Shown: positions 8,465 through 18,484, counted from the first letter of the stretch. The stretch is 64,000 nt of DNA from Bacillus sp. sid0103 (GCF_019219025.1 NZ_JAHUWN010000001.1:62001-126000); one strand, 5' to 3'. Numbers and translations are program-made. Notes: generated by a model not told the origin, from the letters alone.

Positions 8465-9547
8465 TTATTTTGCACTAAAGTTCTTTAATTCATCACGAGT
8501 TCCAGGGACTTTTACAGCACCTGATTTAATTTTTTCTATCCATTCTTTTATAGCAGCTTCAATTGCATCTTTATTTCCAGCTTTGCTGTTAATTGGAGCA
8601 ACACCAACGCCATCTTCAGCTAATCCGTAAAGAATAGATTGTCCGCCAGGGAAATTGCCATCCATTGCTTTTTTAGATAAGTCTTGTACTGCTACGTCAA
8701 CACGCTTAAGTGCAGATGTAAGAACAACATCTGGACCCATGTCAGCCTGGTCACGGTCAACACCGATTGCCCAAATTTCTTTACTTGGATCTTTTGCTTT
8801 TCTGTCAGTTGCTTCTTTAAATAAACCGTTACCAGTACCACCGGCAGCGTGGAAAACTACGTCAGCGCCTGAAGAATACATTTTAGATGCGATGTTTTGA
8901 CCAAGTTCCGCTTTATCGAATGCACCTGCATATTGAACATCAACTTTTACTTCTGGTTTTGCAGCCTTAACACCCGCTAAGAATCCAGATTCAAATCGTT
9001 CAATAACAGGGATTTCCATACCACCGATGAAGCCGATATGGTTAGATTTTGTTTGAAGTGCTGCTGCAATACCTGCAAGGAAGGCAGCTTCTTGCTCTTT
9101 GAAGAGTACACTTGCAACGTTTGGTTGCTTAACTTCCGCATCGATGATCGCAAATTGTGAATCTTTTTGTTGTTTCGCGATTTCTTCAACTGCAGCCTGC
9201 ATTAAGAAACCAATTCCGTAAACTAAATCAAAGTCTTGACGAGCAAGTGTATTTAAGTTTGTAGAATAATCAGCATCAGATTTTGATTGAAGGTAATCAT
9301 ATCCGCCTTTACCTTTTGATAAGCCATTGTCTTTACCGAATTTTTGAAGACCTTCCCAAGCTGATTGGTTAAATGATTTGTCATCAACACCACCAACATC
9401 AGTAACCATCGCTACAGAGAAATTATTTTTCTTTTCTCCGCCTTTAGCAGGTTCTTTGCCTGTGTCATCACTTTTTCCACATGCTCCTAATAGTGTACCA
9501 GCAGCTAGAACTAGTGATAAAGCCGTTCCAATTTTACGCTTTTTCAT
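8465..9547 (-). CDS. nupN: BMP family nucleoside-binding lipoprotein
   Basis: A 360-residue extracytoplasmic solute-binding protein. A signal peptide ends in the lipobox LGAC, with Cys23 as the lipidation site. A Ser/Asp/Gly-rich linker then leads into a Bmp/PnrA/Med domain (FSVAMVTDVGGVDDKSFNQS near 43-62, IGFIGGMEIPVIERF in the middle, GVDRDQADMGPDVVLTS later). Family members bind purine nucleosides at the outer face of the membrane. The ATG follows GGGGGTC. It is 85 bp downstream of ymfC and heads the importer genes, so YmfC is a candidate regulator. Length fits B. subtilis NupN. Confidence 0.88.
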   Translation of the reverse strand: MKKRKIGTALSLVLAAGTLLGACGKSDDTGKEPAKGGEKKNNFSVAMVTDVGGVDDKSFNQSAWEGLQKFGKDNGLSKGKGGYDYLQSKSDADYSTNLNTLARQDFDLVYGIGFLMQAAVEEIAKQQKDSQFAIIDAEVKQPNVASVLFKEQEAAFLAGIAAALQTKSNHIGFIGGMEIPVIERFESGFLAGVKAAKPEVKVDVQYAGAFDKAELGQNIASKMYSSGADVVFHAAGGTGNGLFKEATDRKAKDPSKEIWAIGVDRDQADMGPDVVLTSALKRVDVAVQDLSKKAMDGNFPGGQSILYGLAEDGVGVAPINSKAGNKDAIEAAIKEWIEKIKSGAVKVPGTRDELKNFSAK

Positions 9548-9632
9548 GGTATTGACCCCCTATGAATATGGTTTGATTTAGTAAAAATGTTTTTGTAGCA
9601 AGACTGATTGCGTTTTCAAAACGGATTAAAAA

Positions 9633-10358
9633 TTAAATTCTTTTCCTTAATACATGAAAACTAAACTTGTCTGCTTTAAAATAGTTTACCGAAAATAGGA
9701 TAGGTTCATCCATTTCATCGAAATGCATCTGTTTTAAAACTAACAATGCAGTTTCTGGTTCGCATTCTAGAATTGGGGAAATTTTTTCATGATAGCCTAA
9801 CGGCTCAATTTGGGCAACCGCGTATGTAATTCTTCGATTTGATTCTTCTTCCAAAATACGGAAGAGCGATTCTTCTGCATGGGAAAATGTTTCCGGCAGA
9901 ATACGTTCTGGTACCTTGTCGACACAATAGACGACCGGTTCCCCATTGGCGGTTCTAACCCTTTCCATCACAAAAATGTCCTCATTTGTAGAACAAGAAA
10001 AACGGCGAATATCCTCTTCGGTAGGACCTTGTGTTGATGAACTAAGGAAAATTGTTCCTGGGATCATTCCGGCCTGTTTGATCATGGCAGTTACACTATT
10101 AAGTTGTTCAATTCCTGAAGTAAACAAAGGCTTTACATTAACAAAAGTACCAACGCCATGGCGTCTAATGATAACATTCTCTTCTTCGAGGATCCGTAAT
10201 GCTTCTCGAAGAGTTGCCCTGCTCACACCCAGCTGTTTAGCAAGATCAAACTCAGAAGGTAGTTTTTCTTTTTCTTTATATACCCCGTTTGCAATATCTT
10301 GCTTTAGACGATCGATAACTTGTAAGTATAAATGCCGGTTATCTGATTTTATAGACAT
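9633..10358 (-). CDS. ymfC: GntR family transcriptional regulator, HutC subfamily
   Basis: The N-terminal winged helix-turn-helix (about residues 5-75, including [20 protein letters not shown]) is a textbook GntR domain. The rest (about 95-238) is a UTRA ligand-binding domain of the HutC type. The ATG at 10358 sits behind GGAGG with a seven-base spacer and gives 241 residues, the length of B. subtilis YmfC; upstream in-frame starts lack a ribosome binding site. A near-perfect inverted repeat 26-46 bases upstream of the start suggests autoregulation. Lying immediately before a nucleoside importer, it may sense a nucleoside-derived ligand; this is inference. Confidence 0.9.
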   Translation of the reverse strand: MSIKSDNRHLYLQVIDRLKQDIANGVYKEKEKLPSEFDLAKQLGVSRATLREALRILEEENVIIRRHGVGTFVNVKPLFTSGIEQLNSVTAMIKQAGMIPGTIFLSSSTQGPTEEDIRRFSCSTNEDIFVMERVRTANGEPVVYCVDKVPERILPETFSHAEESLFRILEEESNRRITYAVAQIEPLGYHEKISPILECEPETALLVLKQMHFDEMDEPILFSVNYFKADKFSFHVLRKRI

Positions 10359-10383
10359 GCTGTTTCCTCCAGCCTTTTCCTTA

Positions 10384-10403
10384 GACATCAGACATCTGAT
10401 ATC
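10384..10403 (-). promoter_or_regulatory. Putative GntR-type operator upstream of ymfC
   Basis: A 14-bp inverted repeat (ATCAGACATCTGAT, 10387-10400) lies inside a 20-bp imperfect palindrome, between the likely -10 element and the ymfC ribosome binding site. Position and symmetry fit a dimeric autorepressor site. No second copy is visible in front of nupN. Confidence 0.45.
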
Positions 10404-10423
10404 ATTTCTACTAATCGAAATTT

Positions 10424-10429
10424 ATATTA
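10424..10429 (-). promoter_or_regulatory. Candidate -10 element for ymfC
   Basis: On the minus strand TAATAT is preceded by TG plus one base, an extended -10 arrangement. The -35 region is weak (TTATTT). The operator-like palindrome follows at the expected start-site position. Confidence 0.35.
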
Positions 10430-10558
10430 ACATTTTTTTGGGGATAAATAAATAGAATTTCAAAAATTTTGTCGATAAAGGGTGGGAGGTTATGTCACAA
10501 TTGTCTAGGGGTAATTTTCCCTATATAACATATTTTTACTAAAGGTAAATTTACTCAT

Positions 10559-10600
10559 AAAAAAACCTCTATTATGACCATTTTCACATCATAATAAAGG
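10559..10600 (-). terminator. Terminator of spoIIIE
   Basis: A 12-bp stem with one mismatch (CCTCTATTATGA with TCATAATAAAGG) is followed on the minus strand by seven Ts, 53 bp past the spoIIIE stop. Confidence 0.85.
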
Positions 10601-10652
10601 CGGATTTAATCTCACTCTATCTATTATTACTTCGAACAATCTCATAAATAAA

Positions 10653-13004
10653 TTATGAACTTTGTTCTTCCTTATCTTTTGGTTTTGCTTGTAAAACAGC
10701 TCGAGGCTTACTTCCTTCATATGGGCCAACAATCCCACGTGCCTCCATTTCGTCAATCAACCTGGCTGCTCTTGTATACCCAATACGAAAACGTCTCTGT
10801 AACATGGAAACAGAGGCTGTTTGCATTTCAATAATTAAGTCAACTGCCTCATTATAAATATCATCATCGACCGCACCTGTTACTTCTGGGATATCATCTG
10901 GAATCATTTCATCTTGGTACTGCGCTTTTTGTTGGGAAATAACAAATTCTACTGTGTCCTCAACCTCTTGATCAGAGAGGAAAGCACCTTGAACGCGTAC
11001 TGGTTTAGATTCTCCAACTGGCAGGAATAACATATCGCCCCTTCCTAACAGTTTTTCTGCACCACCCATATCTAAAATCGTCCTAGAATCGGTGGCACTT
11101 GAAACAGCGAAGGCAATTCTGGATGGAATGTTTGCTTTAATAACCCCAGTAATGACATCAACAGATGGCCGTTGCGTTGCAATAATTAAGTGAATTCCGG
11201 CAGCACGCGCCATTTGTGCCAGGCGGGTAATCGAATCTTCCACATCTGAAGAGGCAACCATCATTAAGTCAGCTAACTCATCAACAATGACTACAATGAA
11301 TGGAAGCAACGGCTGTTTATCATTCTCTTCTAAATTATGTCTTCTGACGTGTTCATTATAGCCCTCAATATTACGCGTTCCCGTATGAGAGAACAAATCA
11401 TAACGCCTTTCCATTTCGCTTACTACTTTTTGCAAAGCTTGTGAGGCTTTTTTCGGATTCGTTACAACCGGGGCTAGTAAGTGTGGAATGCCATTATAAA
11501 CATTTAATTCAACCATTTTCGGGTCAATCATCATTAATTTTACTTCATGAGGCTTTGCACGCATTAATATACTAGTGATAATTCCATTTATACAAACACT
11601 TTTACCGCTTCCAGTTGCACCGGCCACAAGTAAATGGGGCATTTTATTTAATTCTGCCAAAACTGCTTCACCAGTAATGTCCCTGCCTAAACCAATTAAT
11701 AGTTTAGAGTCAGGTTTGTCATTTTGGGTTGCTTCTAATACCTCACGAAGTGAAACCATAGCTACTTCTGAATTAGGTACTTCTATTCCAATCGCGGATT
11801 TACCAGGGATCGGAGCCTCAATTCGAATACCTTTAGCAGCTAGTGCTAATGCTAGGTCATCGCTTAGACTAACAATTTTGCTTACTTTAACACCGACATC
11901 TGGATGAACTTCATATTTTGTAACAGCTGGTCCTAAATGTACTTGTGTTACTCTCGCTTTTACGCCAAAGCTTTGAAATGTCCTCTCAAGCTTTGCTGCA
12001 TTGGCATGGATTTGTTCGTATTCTCCACTTTGATCTGTTTTCTTAGGCAGACTTAGTAGCCTGAGCGGCGGTAACTCATATTCAATATTCTCGACTTCTG
12101 TAAAAGTAATTGGCGGAATGGAATCATCATTTTCTTCAGTCGTTTTTGTTTTTCCCCTCGGTTCTTCAGGTTGATTTTTATTTATCTCACCTTCATCAAC
12201 ATAGGCCCTATCAGCAAAACTTGAAATAATTGGTTCTGGTGTTCTGATTTCCACTTGAAGTGATTGTGGTTCTGTCGTAGCGCTGGGTTGTTCTCTTTGT
12301 TCGCGATTCTCCTGCGCTTGTCTTCTTTGTGTAGATCTTTGTGCTTTTTTTTCTTGTTGTTTTTGCTTCCATTCTGCCATATCTGTTTTAAAGGCATCCC
12401 ACTGACTTTTTGAAAAATCAACAAAGACCATCATGATTTTAGCGATGAAATCACCGAATGATTTCCCAGTTAGTAAAATAATGCCAATTAGTATAAAAAT
12501 AAACGCAATTATTTTCGTACCTGTCTCGGCAAATAAGTAATGAAATAAGGCAAATAAAACTGCACCAAGCATTCCCCCGCCTAAATCGGTTGTGCTAGTT
12601 TCACCTCTTAGTTCCATCATAAACAATTCCCATGTATTACTGATTACACTAGGATCTTTAAATTTCCCATCATTCGTTAGCAAATGAAAAAGTGTTACAT
12701 GACTTAGAAGAAGGATGGCAGAAGTAATGCTGTACAATCCAACTAATTTAATATGGAAGAAAAAAGGAATACTACGTTTCCACATCAAATAAACGCTTAA
12801 TACAACTAGCCCAATTAAACTGAGCATATACCATTCTCCCATCCAAAAGCGGAAGAAGATCACAGTTGCTTTTCCCACTGCACCGAGTTTTGCAATCGAT
12901 ATGATCGCGATTGCTAAAATAGCTAGTGCAGATAATTCATATTGCACGGTCTTTTTCAAATGGTTATCTCTCTTTTTAGGTTGTCTTCTTTTTTTCTTGG
13001 CCAT
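10653..13004 (-). CDS. spoIIIE: DNA translocase SpoIIIE (FtsK/SpoIIIE family)
   Basis: A 783-residue septal DNA pump that moves the chromosome into the forespore. Four hydrophobic segments lie in residues 20-180 (membrane anchor), followed by a charged Gln/Lys/Glu-rich linker (about 205-300). The motor has Walker A GATGSGKS at 462-469 and a Walker B region [10 protein letters not shown] near 570. A C-terminal gamma winged-helix domain (about 718-775, [19 protein letters not shown]) reads the orienting DNA sequences. Length is close to the 787 residues of B. subtilis. The ATG follows AAGGTG. It ends the rnjB-tepA-ylzJ-spoIIIE block and has its own terminator. Confidence 0.95.
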   Translation of the reverse strand: MAKKKRRQPKKRDNHLKKTVQYELSALAILAIAIISIAKLGAVGKATVIFFRFWMGEWYMLSLIGLVVLSVYLMWKRSIPFFFHIKLVGLYSITSAILLLSHVTLFHLLTNDGKFKDPSVISNTWELFMMELRGETSTTDLGGGMLGAVLFALFHYLFAETGTKIIAFIFILIGIILLTGKSFGDFIAKIMMVFVDFSKSQWDAFKTDMAEWKQKQQEKKAQRSTQRRQAQENREQREQPSATTEPQSLQVEIRTPEPIISSFADRAYVDEGEINKNQPEEPRGKTKTTEENDDSIPPITFTEVENIEYELPPLRLLSLPKKTDQSGEYEQIHANAAKLERTFQSFGVKARVTQVHLGPAVTKYEVHPDVGVKVSKIVSLSDDLALALAAKGIRIEAPIPGKSAIGIEVPNSEVAMVSLREVLEATQNDKPDSKLLIGLGRDITGEAVLAELNKMPHLLVAGATGSGKSVCINGIITSILMRAKPHEVKLMMIDPKMVELNVYNGIPHLLAPVVTNPKKASQALQKVVSEMERRYDLFSHTGTRNIEGYNEHVRRHNLEENDKQPLLPFIVVIVDELADLMMVASSDVEDSITRLAQMARAAGIHLIIATQRPSVDVITGVIKANIPSRIAFAVSSATDSRTILDMGGAEKLLGRGDMLFLPVGESKPVRVQGAFLSDQEVEDTVEFVISQQKAQYQDEMIPDDIPEVTGAVDDDIYNEAVDLIIEMQTASVSMLQRRFRIGYTRAARLIDEMEARGIVGPYEGSKPRAVLQAKPKDKEEQSS

Positions 13005-13084
13005 TTAATCACCTTGTTGTTTCATTATGGTATATTATTCCTTTAGTATATAACATCCTTGTCTAAAAGGGTAAAAAGGAAGAA

Positions 13085-13103
13085 AGCAGCCTTAGTGGCT
13101 GCT
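13085..13103 (-). terminator. Probable terminator after ylzJ
   Basis: A seven-base-pair stem (AGCAGCC with GGCTGCT) is followed on the minus strand by TTCTTCCTTTTT. The T-run is interrupted, so it may be partial and let transcription reach spoIIIE. Confidence 0.55.
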
Positions 13104-13138
13104 CTTATATCTTCTCTTAATTATACCATAATCTACTA

Positions 13139-13375
13139 TTACATCGAGGACAATCCTTCTAGGTTCGCGAAAGAAATTTTTGCACCTGGGCAAATTTGGT
13201 TATCCAAGTAATGTTGCGGGTCTGTACTTAGAATCCGAATAACTTGAACATTTTGGCCATCTATCAACTCTACCAAGAGGGGTATACCTTGATAATTGAC
13301 CATTTGTTGTTTGCTCGGTGATTCAGCCTCATAAGGAAATATTAATTCAGGCGGCATCATTGTATAAAGTATCAT
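13139..13375 (-). CDS. ylzJ: YlzJ-like small protein
   Basis: A 78-residue protein starting [14 protein letters not shown], the recognisable YlzJ N-terminus, with no membrane segment. Its ATG overlaps the TGA of tepA (ATGA), so it is translationally coupled. Gene order tepA-ylzJ-spoIIIE is the same as in B. subtilis. The function is unknown. Confidence 0.85.
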   Translation of the reverse strand: MILYTMMPPELIFPYEAESPSKQQMVNYQGIPLLVELIDGQNVQVIRILSTDPQHYLDNQICPGAKISFANLEGLSSM

Positions 13376-14127
13376 TGGATCAATCCCTTATCCTTTTCTT
13401 TATGCAGGTCAATCAGTTCATTTAACTTTTTCATTGCCTGCCCAAGCCCGCCTACTTCATCTATTAACCCTGTTTGTACAGCATCAGCACCAATAACATT
13501 CGTTCCTATATCTCTTGTTAAATTACCCTTAGCAAACATTAAATCTTTAAAAGTTTCTTCGCTAATATTTGAATGCTTTGTAACAAAATTAATTACCCGA
13601 TCTTGCATTTTATCCATGTATTCGAAGGTTTGCGGCACACCTATTACAAGTCCTGTTAATCTAATCGGATGAATCGTCATCGTCGCAGTTTCTGCAATAA
13701 ACGAATAGTCACAGGAAACAGCAATCGGAACTCCAATTGAATGCCCTCCTCCTAATACAATTGAAACCGTCGGCTTAGATAATGTTGCAAGCATCTCGGA
13801 AATAGCAAGGCCCGCCTCAACATCACCGCCAACTGTATTTAAGATTACTAACACGCCCTCTATTTTAGGATTTTGTTCGATTGCAACCAGTTGCGGCATT
13901 AAATGCTCATATTTTGTTGTCTTGTTTTGTGGTGGAAGAGCCAGATGGCCTTCAATTTGACCGATTATCGTCAAGCAATGAATTTTTGAATCTGTCGAAA
14001 GCTGTGGTACATTAGTTTGTCCTAGCTGCTGGATTTTGTCTATTAATGCAGAAGAAGTTTTCTCCTCTTTTTGAGGTTCCCCGCCTTCTTGATTTTCATT
14101 TTTATTATTTTGTAAATCGTTATTCAT
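13372..14127 (-). CDS. tepA: Translocation-enhancing protein TepA (ClpP-like serine protease fold)
   Basis: About 251 residues. After a Glu/Asn-rich N-terminal tail (about 1-35) comes a crotonase/ClpP-like domain with [14 protein letters not shown] (about 96-109) and the nucleophile motif GGGHSIG with Ser near 130. In B. subtilis TepA is linked to protein export and germination signal-peptide degradation. I start at the ATG at 14127, eight bases after AAGGGAG; an in-frame TTG at 14145 lacks a site. It is coupled to ylzJ and lies downstream of rnjB, with a terminator and a repeat fragment between. Confidence 0.9.
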   Translation of the reverse strand: MNNDLQNNKNENQEGGEPQKEEKTSSALIDKIQQLGQTNVPQLSTDSKIHCLTIIGQIEGHLALPPQNKTTKYEHLMPQLVAIEQNPKIEGVLVILNTVGGDVEAGLAISEMLATLSKPTVSIVLGGGHSIGVPIAVSCDYSFIAETATMTIHPIRLTGLVIGVPQTFEYMDKMQDRVINFVTKHSNISEETFKDLMFAKGNLTRDIGTNVIGADAVQTGLIDEVGGLGQAMKKLNELIDLHKEKDKGLIQ

Positions 14128-14201
14128 CCTTAATACTCCCTTCAAGCATGATATAGGTTAGTATTGTCTTATAAGGTAATTTCATGCTAAAAATAAATGC
14201 T

Positions 14202-14262
14202 CTCTAACTTGTCTGTTGATTGGAGCTTCAGGCGCTCGCTTTCCGCTCCAATCACATAGTGC
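14202..14262 (+). repeat. Repeat family A, reduced copy 2
   Basis: The sequence CTGTTGATTGGAGC, then AGGCGCTCGC, then CCGCTCCAATCACATAG carries both inner arms of repeat family A with only about 20 bp of the GC-rich centre, an intermediate between the long and short forms. Confidence 0.65.
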
Positions 14263-14266
14263 CAAA

Positions 14267-14296
14267 ATAAAAAGCACTGGAGTTTTCCAGTGCTTT
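14267..14296 (-). terminator. Terminator of rnjB
   Basis: An 11-bp perfect stem (AAAGCACTGGA with TCCAGTGCTTT) and four-base loop are followed on the minus strand by TTTTATTTT, immediately after the rnjB stop. Confidence 0.88.
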
Positions 14297-14300
14297 CTTT

Positions 14301-15968
14301 CTAGATTTCCATAATGATTGGGAGAATCATTGGTCGTCTTTTTGTTTTTTCAAATAAATTTCGGTTTAATTCTTCTCTAATTTCTTGTTTTAAACTGGAC
14401 CACTCAAATGATTCCTTAGCAATATTTCTTTCTACAATATCACGAACTAGTTTTGTTGAATCATCCATCAATTTTTCTGATTCTCGAACGTATACAAATC
14501 CCCTAGAGATAATTTCAGGACCAGCTGCAATACTCTTGTCTTGTTTTTTTAATGTCACGACGACAATTAGAATTCCATCTTGCGATAAGAGTCTTCGATC
14601 ACGGAGCACGATATTTCCAACATCCCCGACACCAATACCATCGATCAATATATTACCAGAAGGAACCTTACCTAAAATAGCGAGTTTGTCTTCTTTCCAT
14701 TCAAGAATATCACCGCGGTCGGGGATAATAATTTGTTCGTCAGTAAGTCCACATTCCAAAGCTAATTTCCGATGTGCCTTAAGCATTCGGTATTCACCAT
14801 GAACAGGAACCAGATATTTTGGTTTCATTAAGTTAATCATGAATTTTAATTCTTCTTGACTACCATGGCTCGATACATGGATGGTCCTTTTACCTGATAT
14901 TACATTAGCACCAGCTCTAAAAAGCATATCAATCGTCTTAAATAAAAATACTTCGCTGCCTCTGAGTGGTGATGCGGCAATTAATACAGTATCTCCTGTT
15001 TGGATATTAATTACTTTATCCATCTGCTTTGCCATCTTCTGCAAAGCTTCGATGGGTTCACCTTGGCTACCAGTCATTAAGACGACAATTTCTCTGTCTT
15101 GATAATCCTTTAGTTCACTAACCGGAATAATTAAATCCTCTTCGACATCTAAATATCCTAAATCTAGGGCAATATGATAAATTCTTTCGAGGCTTTTTCC
15201 TACCACTGCAACTTTACGGCCGTTTTCAGATGCGGCATTAAAGATATGTTGAATTCTATTTATATCAGAGGCAAAACAAGCTGCAATAATTCTTCCAGGA
15301 GCATTATAAAAGGCATTGGACATTTCACGTTCTACAATCGCTTCTGATGCTGTATAACCAGGCTTTTCGGCTTCTGTACTATCAGACAACAGACATAGAA
15401 CCCCTTGTTCCCCAATAGATGCCATCTTGCCAATTTCAGGTTTATAAAGCTCTGTGGCACCTTGATCAAATTTAAAATCACCCGTATAAACGATGATTCC
15501 TTCAGATGTATGTATACAAATACCCACAGAATCTGGAATGCTATGATTAGTTTTAAAGAAACTTACATCCACTGTATCTAAATTTACAATCGTATCAGAT
15601 TGTACTTCAATAAAATGGGGCTTACCAAAATAATCCTGTTCTTTAAGTTTTGCATTTGCAAGGGCAAGTGTTAACTTAGTTCCATAAACAGGTGCATCAA
15701 TTTGACGAAGCACATACGATAAGGCCCCAATATGGTCTTCATGACCATGTGTTAAGAAAATTGCTTTCACCCGTTCCTTATTTTCTTTTAAATAAGTAAT
15801 ATCTGGTATCACAATGTCTATGCCAAGCATTTCTTCCTCGGGGAACATTAAGCCGGCATCAATGATAAATATGTCCTTGTCCACTTCAACGAGATACATA
15901 TTTTTTCCGATTTCTCCTACACCACCAAGTGTGATTAACTTAATGGAGTTATTAATTTTCTTTATCAA
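14301..15968 (-). CDS. rnjB: Ribonuclease J2-position RNase J
   Basis: A 555-residue metallo-beta-lactamase/beta-CASP ribonuclease involved in 5'-to-3' and endonucleolytic mRNA decay. The metal motif HGHEDH (residues 74-79) is complete, as are HSIPDSVG and TGDFKFD further on. The C-terminal RNase J domain ends PMILPIIMEI. Synteny (dapA-rnjB-tepA) identifies it as the J2 paralogue, yet the metal motif is of the active J1 kind, whereas B. subtilis J2 is, as I recall, degenerate here. The start is TTG at 15968 with GGAGG nine bases upstream. Confidence 0.92.
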   Translation of the reverse strand: MIKKINNSIKLITLGGVGEIGKNMYLVEVDKDIFIIDAGLMFPEEEMLGIDIVIPDITYLKENKERVKAIFLTHGHEDHIGALSYVLRQIDAPVYGTKLTLALANAKLKEQDYFGKPHFIEVQSDTIVNLDTVDVSFFKTNHSIPDSVGICIHTSEGIIVYTGDFKFDQGATELYKPEIGKMASIGEQGVLCLLSDSTEAEKPGYTASEAIVEREMSNAFYNAPGRIIAACFASDINRIQHIFNAASENGRKVAVVGKSLERIYHIALDLGYLDVEEDLIIPVSELKDYQDREIVVLMTGSQGEPIEALQKMAKQMDKVINIQTGDTVLIAASPLRGSEVFLFKTIDMLFRAGANVISGKRTIHVSSHGSQEELKFMINLMKPKYLVPVHGEYRMLKAHRKLALECGLTDEQIIIPDRGDILEWKEDKLAILGKVPSGNILIDGIGVGDVGNIVLRDRRLLSQDGILIVVVTLKKQDKSIAAGPEIISRGFVYVRESEKLMDDSTKLVRDIVERNIAKESFEWSSLKQEIREELNRNLFEKTKRRPMILPIIMEI

Positions 15969-16021
15969 TTTGTAAATCCTCCTATGCTGTATCCAAATTT
16001 ATAATTTATTGAACTCCGAAA

Positions 16022-16062
16022 AATGTCTAGCTCTAGCTCCGCCAAACGGGCGCATCCGCTTT
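16022..16062 (+). repeat. Repeat family C, truncated copy
   Basis: The segment begins ATGTCTAGCTCTAGCTCC and ends CGGGCGCATCCGCTTTT. Its TCTAGCT end matches the inverted end of the longer family C copy near 63530. It is probably an internally deleted derivative. Confidence 0.5.
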
Positions 16063-16162
16063 TCTTATTTCCGTCCAAATCAGTTATGATTATTATACTT
16101 GATTTTTGAAAACCTTTCCAATATAAAAAGTAATTTTACCCAGCCGCATATTTCTAAAAAAA

Positions 16163-16238
16163 GACTGTGTTATAATAGGATGTTGATTTGCGCTCCAATC
16201 AATTTATCAAAAATATCAACAATAACCATTAACACAGC
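16163..16238 (+). repeat. Repeat family A, short form, copy 3
   Basis: The outer ends GACTGTGTTATAA and TTAACACAGC are inverted. The inner arm TGTTGATTTGCGCTCC runs straight into AATCAA without the GC-rich centre. It closely matches the short copy at 48985-49061. Confidence 0.75.
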
Positions 16239-16240
16239 AA

Positions 16241-16275
16241 AAAAAAGCCAACCGGCAAAATCATCCGGTTGACTT
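16241..16275 (-). terminator. Terminator of dapA (asd-dapG-dapA operon)
   Basis: An 11-bp stem with one G-U pair (AAGCCAACCGG with CCGGTTGACTT) is followed on the minus strand by six Ts. It abuts repeat copy 3. Confidence 0.85.
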
Positions 16276-16288
16276 TGGTGATTCATTA

Positions 16289-17158
16289 TTATTGATTAAG
16301 TAGAGTAATTAATGCAGCGCGTTCTTGTTCTGTTAAACCCACGAGTGGAAGCCTTACTGAACCAACATCTAATCCTGTTAATTGTAAAGCTGTTTTAACA
16401 GGGGCAGGACTCGGAGCAGCAAATAATCCTTGCATAACAGGGAGAAGATGCTGATGCAACTTTGCAGCTCTTTCATTCTCTCCGCCAAGAAATGCTTTAA
16501 CCATCTCCTGCAACTGTTTTCCTATAACATGTGATGCAACCGAAATAATCCCAACACCGCCAATAGAGAGAACAGGGATTGTCAGACTATCATCCCCACT
16601 ATATAAAACAAAATCATCATCAGTATTGGCAATAATGTGTGTCATCGCATTCAAGTCACCGCTTGCTTCCTTAACCGCAACAATATTTGCTATCTTTGAA
16701 AGACGAATGATCGTATCAGGATGAATATTCACTGCCGTGCGGCCTGGTATGTTATAAACCATTACCGGTAAGGAAGTGGCATCTGCAACAGCCTTAAAGT
16801 GCTGATATAGACCTTCTTGATTTGGTTTATTATAATATGGGGCTACAACCATAATAGCATCCACACCCAATTGTTCAGCTTTTTTTGTCAACTCAACGGA
16901 TGCGTAGGTATTATTGCTGCCAGTTCCAGCTATTACGGGAATTCGCTTATTCACAACTTTAACGACATGATCAAATAAGGCCAGTTTTTCTTCCTTAGTC
17001 AAGGTTGGGGATTCACCCGTGGTCCCTGCAATCACAAGTGAATCAGTTCCATTTTCAATTAAATAATTCACTAATTGCGTGGTCTTAGCAAAGTCAATAT
17101 GTCCTTTTTTATCAAAGGGAGTTACCATCGCCGTCGATACTCGCCCAAAATGAACCAT
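16289..17158 (-). CDS. dapA: 4-hydroxy-tetrahydrodipicolinate synthase
   Basis: This enzyme condenses pyruvate with aspartate semialdehyde, the first committed step to diaminopimelate, lysine and dipicolinate. A 289-residue TIM barrel with the Schiff-base lysine in VAVKEASGD (about Lys163), the YNIPGRT tyrosine (about 135) and the GTTGE substrate loop near 45. I start at the ATG at 17158 (MVHFGRV), preceded by AGAGGAG; longer in-frame starts have no site and add residues absent from the family. It is the last gene of asd-dapG-dapA and supplies substrate to the upstream SpoVF enzyme during sporulation. Confidence 0.95.
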   Translation of the reverse strand: MVHFGRVSTAMVTPFDKKGHIDFAKTTQLVNYLIENGTDSLVIAGTTGESPTLTKEEKLALFDHVVKVVNKRIPVIAGTGSNNTYASVELTKKAEQLGVDAIMVVAPYYNKPNQEGLYQHFKAVADATSLPVMVYNIPGRTAVNIHPDTIIRLSKIANIVAVKEASGDLNAMTHIIANTDDDFVLYSGDDSLTIPVLSIGGVGIISVASHVIGKQLQEMVKAFLGGENERAAKLHQHLLPVMQGLFAAPSPAPVKTALQLTGLDVGSVRLPLVGLTEQERAALITLLNQ

Positions 17159-17239
17159 ATTCTTACTCCTCTCAATACCATCAAGCATACTTAAACCCAA
17201 ATTCATAATATGGATTTACTTTTAATACGAAGATACTAT

Positions 17240-18484
17240 TTATAGATCAGTAAAATTAAATTCTACTGTTTCATCTTCTAACTGAAAGGCATCATGGAGG
17301 GCATTGACGGATTTAACTAAATCATCCTGCTTTACAAGTACCCAAATCGTAGTATGACTATCTGCAGATTGTAATATACGAATTCCATGATCCGATAAGG
17401 CCGTTACGATTTTGGAAGTAACACCAGGAACACCGGCAATACCTGCACCAACAACAGAAACTTTTGCACAATGACGCTCTACAACGGGGTCATGACCCAG
17501 TTCATTTAGAACCCCAATCGCACGGTCGGTCATTTCTTCCGTAACTGTATAGATTACTCCGTTAGGAGAAATATTGATAAAATCCACACTAATTCCTTCA
17601 TTAGCCATTGCCTTAAACACTTCAGCCTGCAAGTAATATTGATCCTTTTTGGCAAAAACTTTAATTTGCGTTACATTTAAAACGTGGGCAATTCCGGTAA
17701 CCACTCGTTCTTTAATATCACTGCCACGATTATTTTTACTTAAGGAAGTTACCAATGTGCCTAAATTATTAGAATAGGTTGAGCGGATTCGGATTGGGAC
17801 TTTCGCTTGCATCGCAATTTCAACTGCCCTTGGGTGAATGACCTTTGCACCTTGATAAGCCATATTACAAACCTCTGTGTAGGTTACAATAGATAACGGC
17901 CGGGCATTTTCAGCAATACGCGGATCAGCTGTCATAATTCCTTCCACATCAGTAAAAATATCAATAAATTCGGCATTGAGGGCTGCACCTAAAGCAGCTG
18001 CTGAAGTATCACTTCCGCCTCGTCCAATGGTCGTTATATCACCATTATTTGCAGCACCCTGGAAGCCTGCAACCACGACAACATCATTTCTCTCTAATTC
18101 ACTTAGCAATCGATCACATTGCATTTCAATAATTTTTGCATTTGTATGGTCATTGTTTGTACGGAAGCCTGCTTGTGCCCCAGTTAAAGAAACGGCATCA
18201 ATTCCACTTTCTAATAACATATTTACAAACACGACACTAGAAATAACTTCTCCACAGGACAATAATAAATCATGTTCCCGTTTTGAAATATTACTTAAAT
18301 TTCCACCAATCAAAGAAAGTAGTGAATCTGTAGCATAAGGGTCACCTTTTCTTCCCATTGCGGAGACAACCACAACTACCTTATAGCCATCAGCTAATGC
18401 TTTCTCGATATGGCCTTGAGCATATTTTCTGCTTTCTTCATCTTTTACAGATGTACCGCCAAATTTTTGAACAATAATTTTCAT
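17240..18484 (-). CDS. dapG: Aspartokinase I (diaminopimelate-sensitive type)
   Basis: Phosphorylates aspartate at the head of the aspartate pathway. 414 residues: an amino-acid kinase domain (KFGGTSVKD at 7-15, later GRGGSDTSAAALGAAL near 155-170) followed by two C-terminal ACT domains (about 270-410) that bind the inhibitor. Position between asd and dapA, and similarity to DapG, identify it as the isozyme dedicated to cell-wall and spore diaminopimelate. It lies 34 bp after asd with no terminator, so it is in the same operon. Confidence 0.95.
   Translation of the reverse strand: MKIIVQKFGGTSVKDEESRKYAQGHIEKALADGYKVVVVVSAMGRKGDPYATDSLLSLIGGNLSNISKREHDLLLSCGEVISSVVFVNMLLESGIDAVSLTGAQAGFRTNNDHTNAKIIEMQCDRLLSELERNDVVVVAGFQGAANNGDITTIGRGGSDTSAAALGAALNAEFIDIFTDVEGIMTADPRIAENARPLSIVTYTEVCNMAYQGAKVIHPRAVEIAMQAKVPIRIRSTYSNNLGTLVTSLSKNNRGSDIKERVVTGIAHVLNVTQIKVFAKKDQYYLQAEVFKAMANEGISVDFINISPNGVIYTVTEEMTDRAIGVLNELGHDPVVERHCAKVSVVGAGIAGVPGVTSKIVTALSDHGIRILQSADSHTTIWVLVKQDDLVKSVNALHDAFQLEDETVEFNFTDL

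Larger units (their letters stand above)
15969..16288. other. Intergenic region between dapA and rnjB
   Basis: This 320-bp gap holds the dapA terminator (16241-16275), a short copy of repeat family A (16163-16238), a fragment of repeat family C (16022-16062), and AT-rich DNA at 16063-16160 that may carry the rnjB promoter. No gene is visible. Confidence 0.8.

Noticed and set aside
9946..10455. 169-codon open frame on the plus strand opposite ymfC
   Set aside because: It overlaps an intact GntR regulator in antisense, has serine/arginine-rich low-complexity translation and no ribosome binding site.
14314..14802. 162-codon plus-strand frame opposite rnjB
   Set aside because: Antisense shadow of a highly conserved gene; the translation matches no known family.
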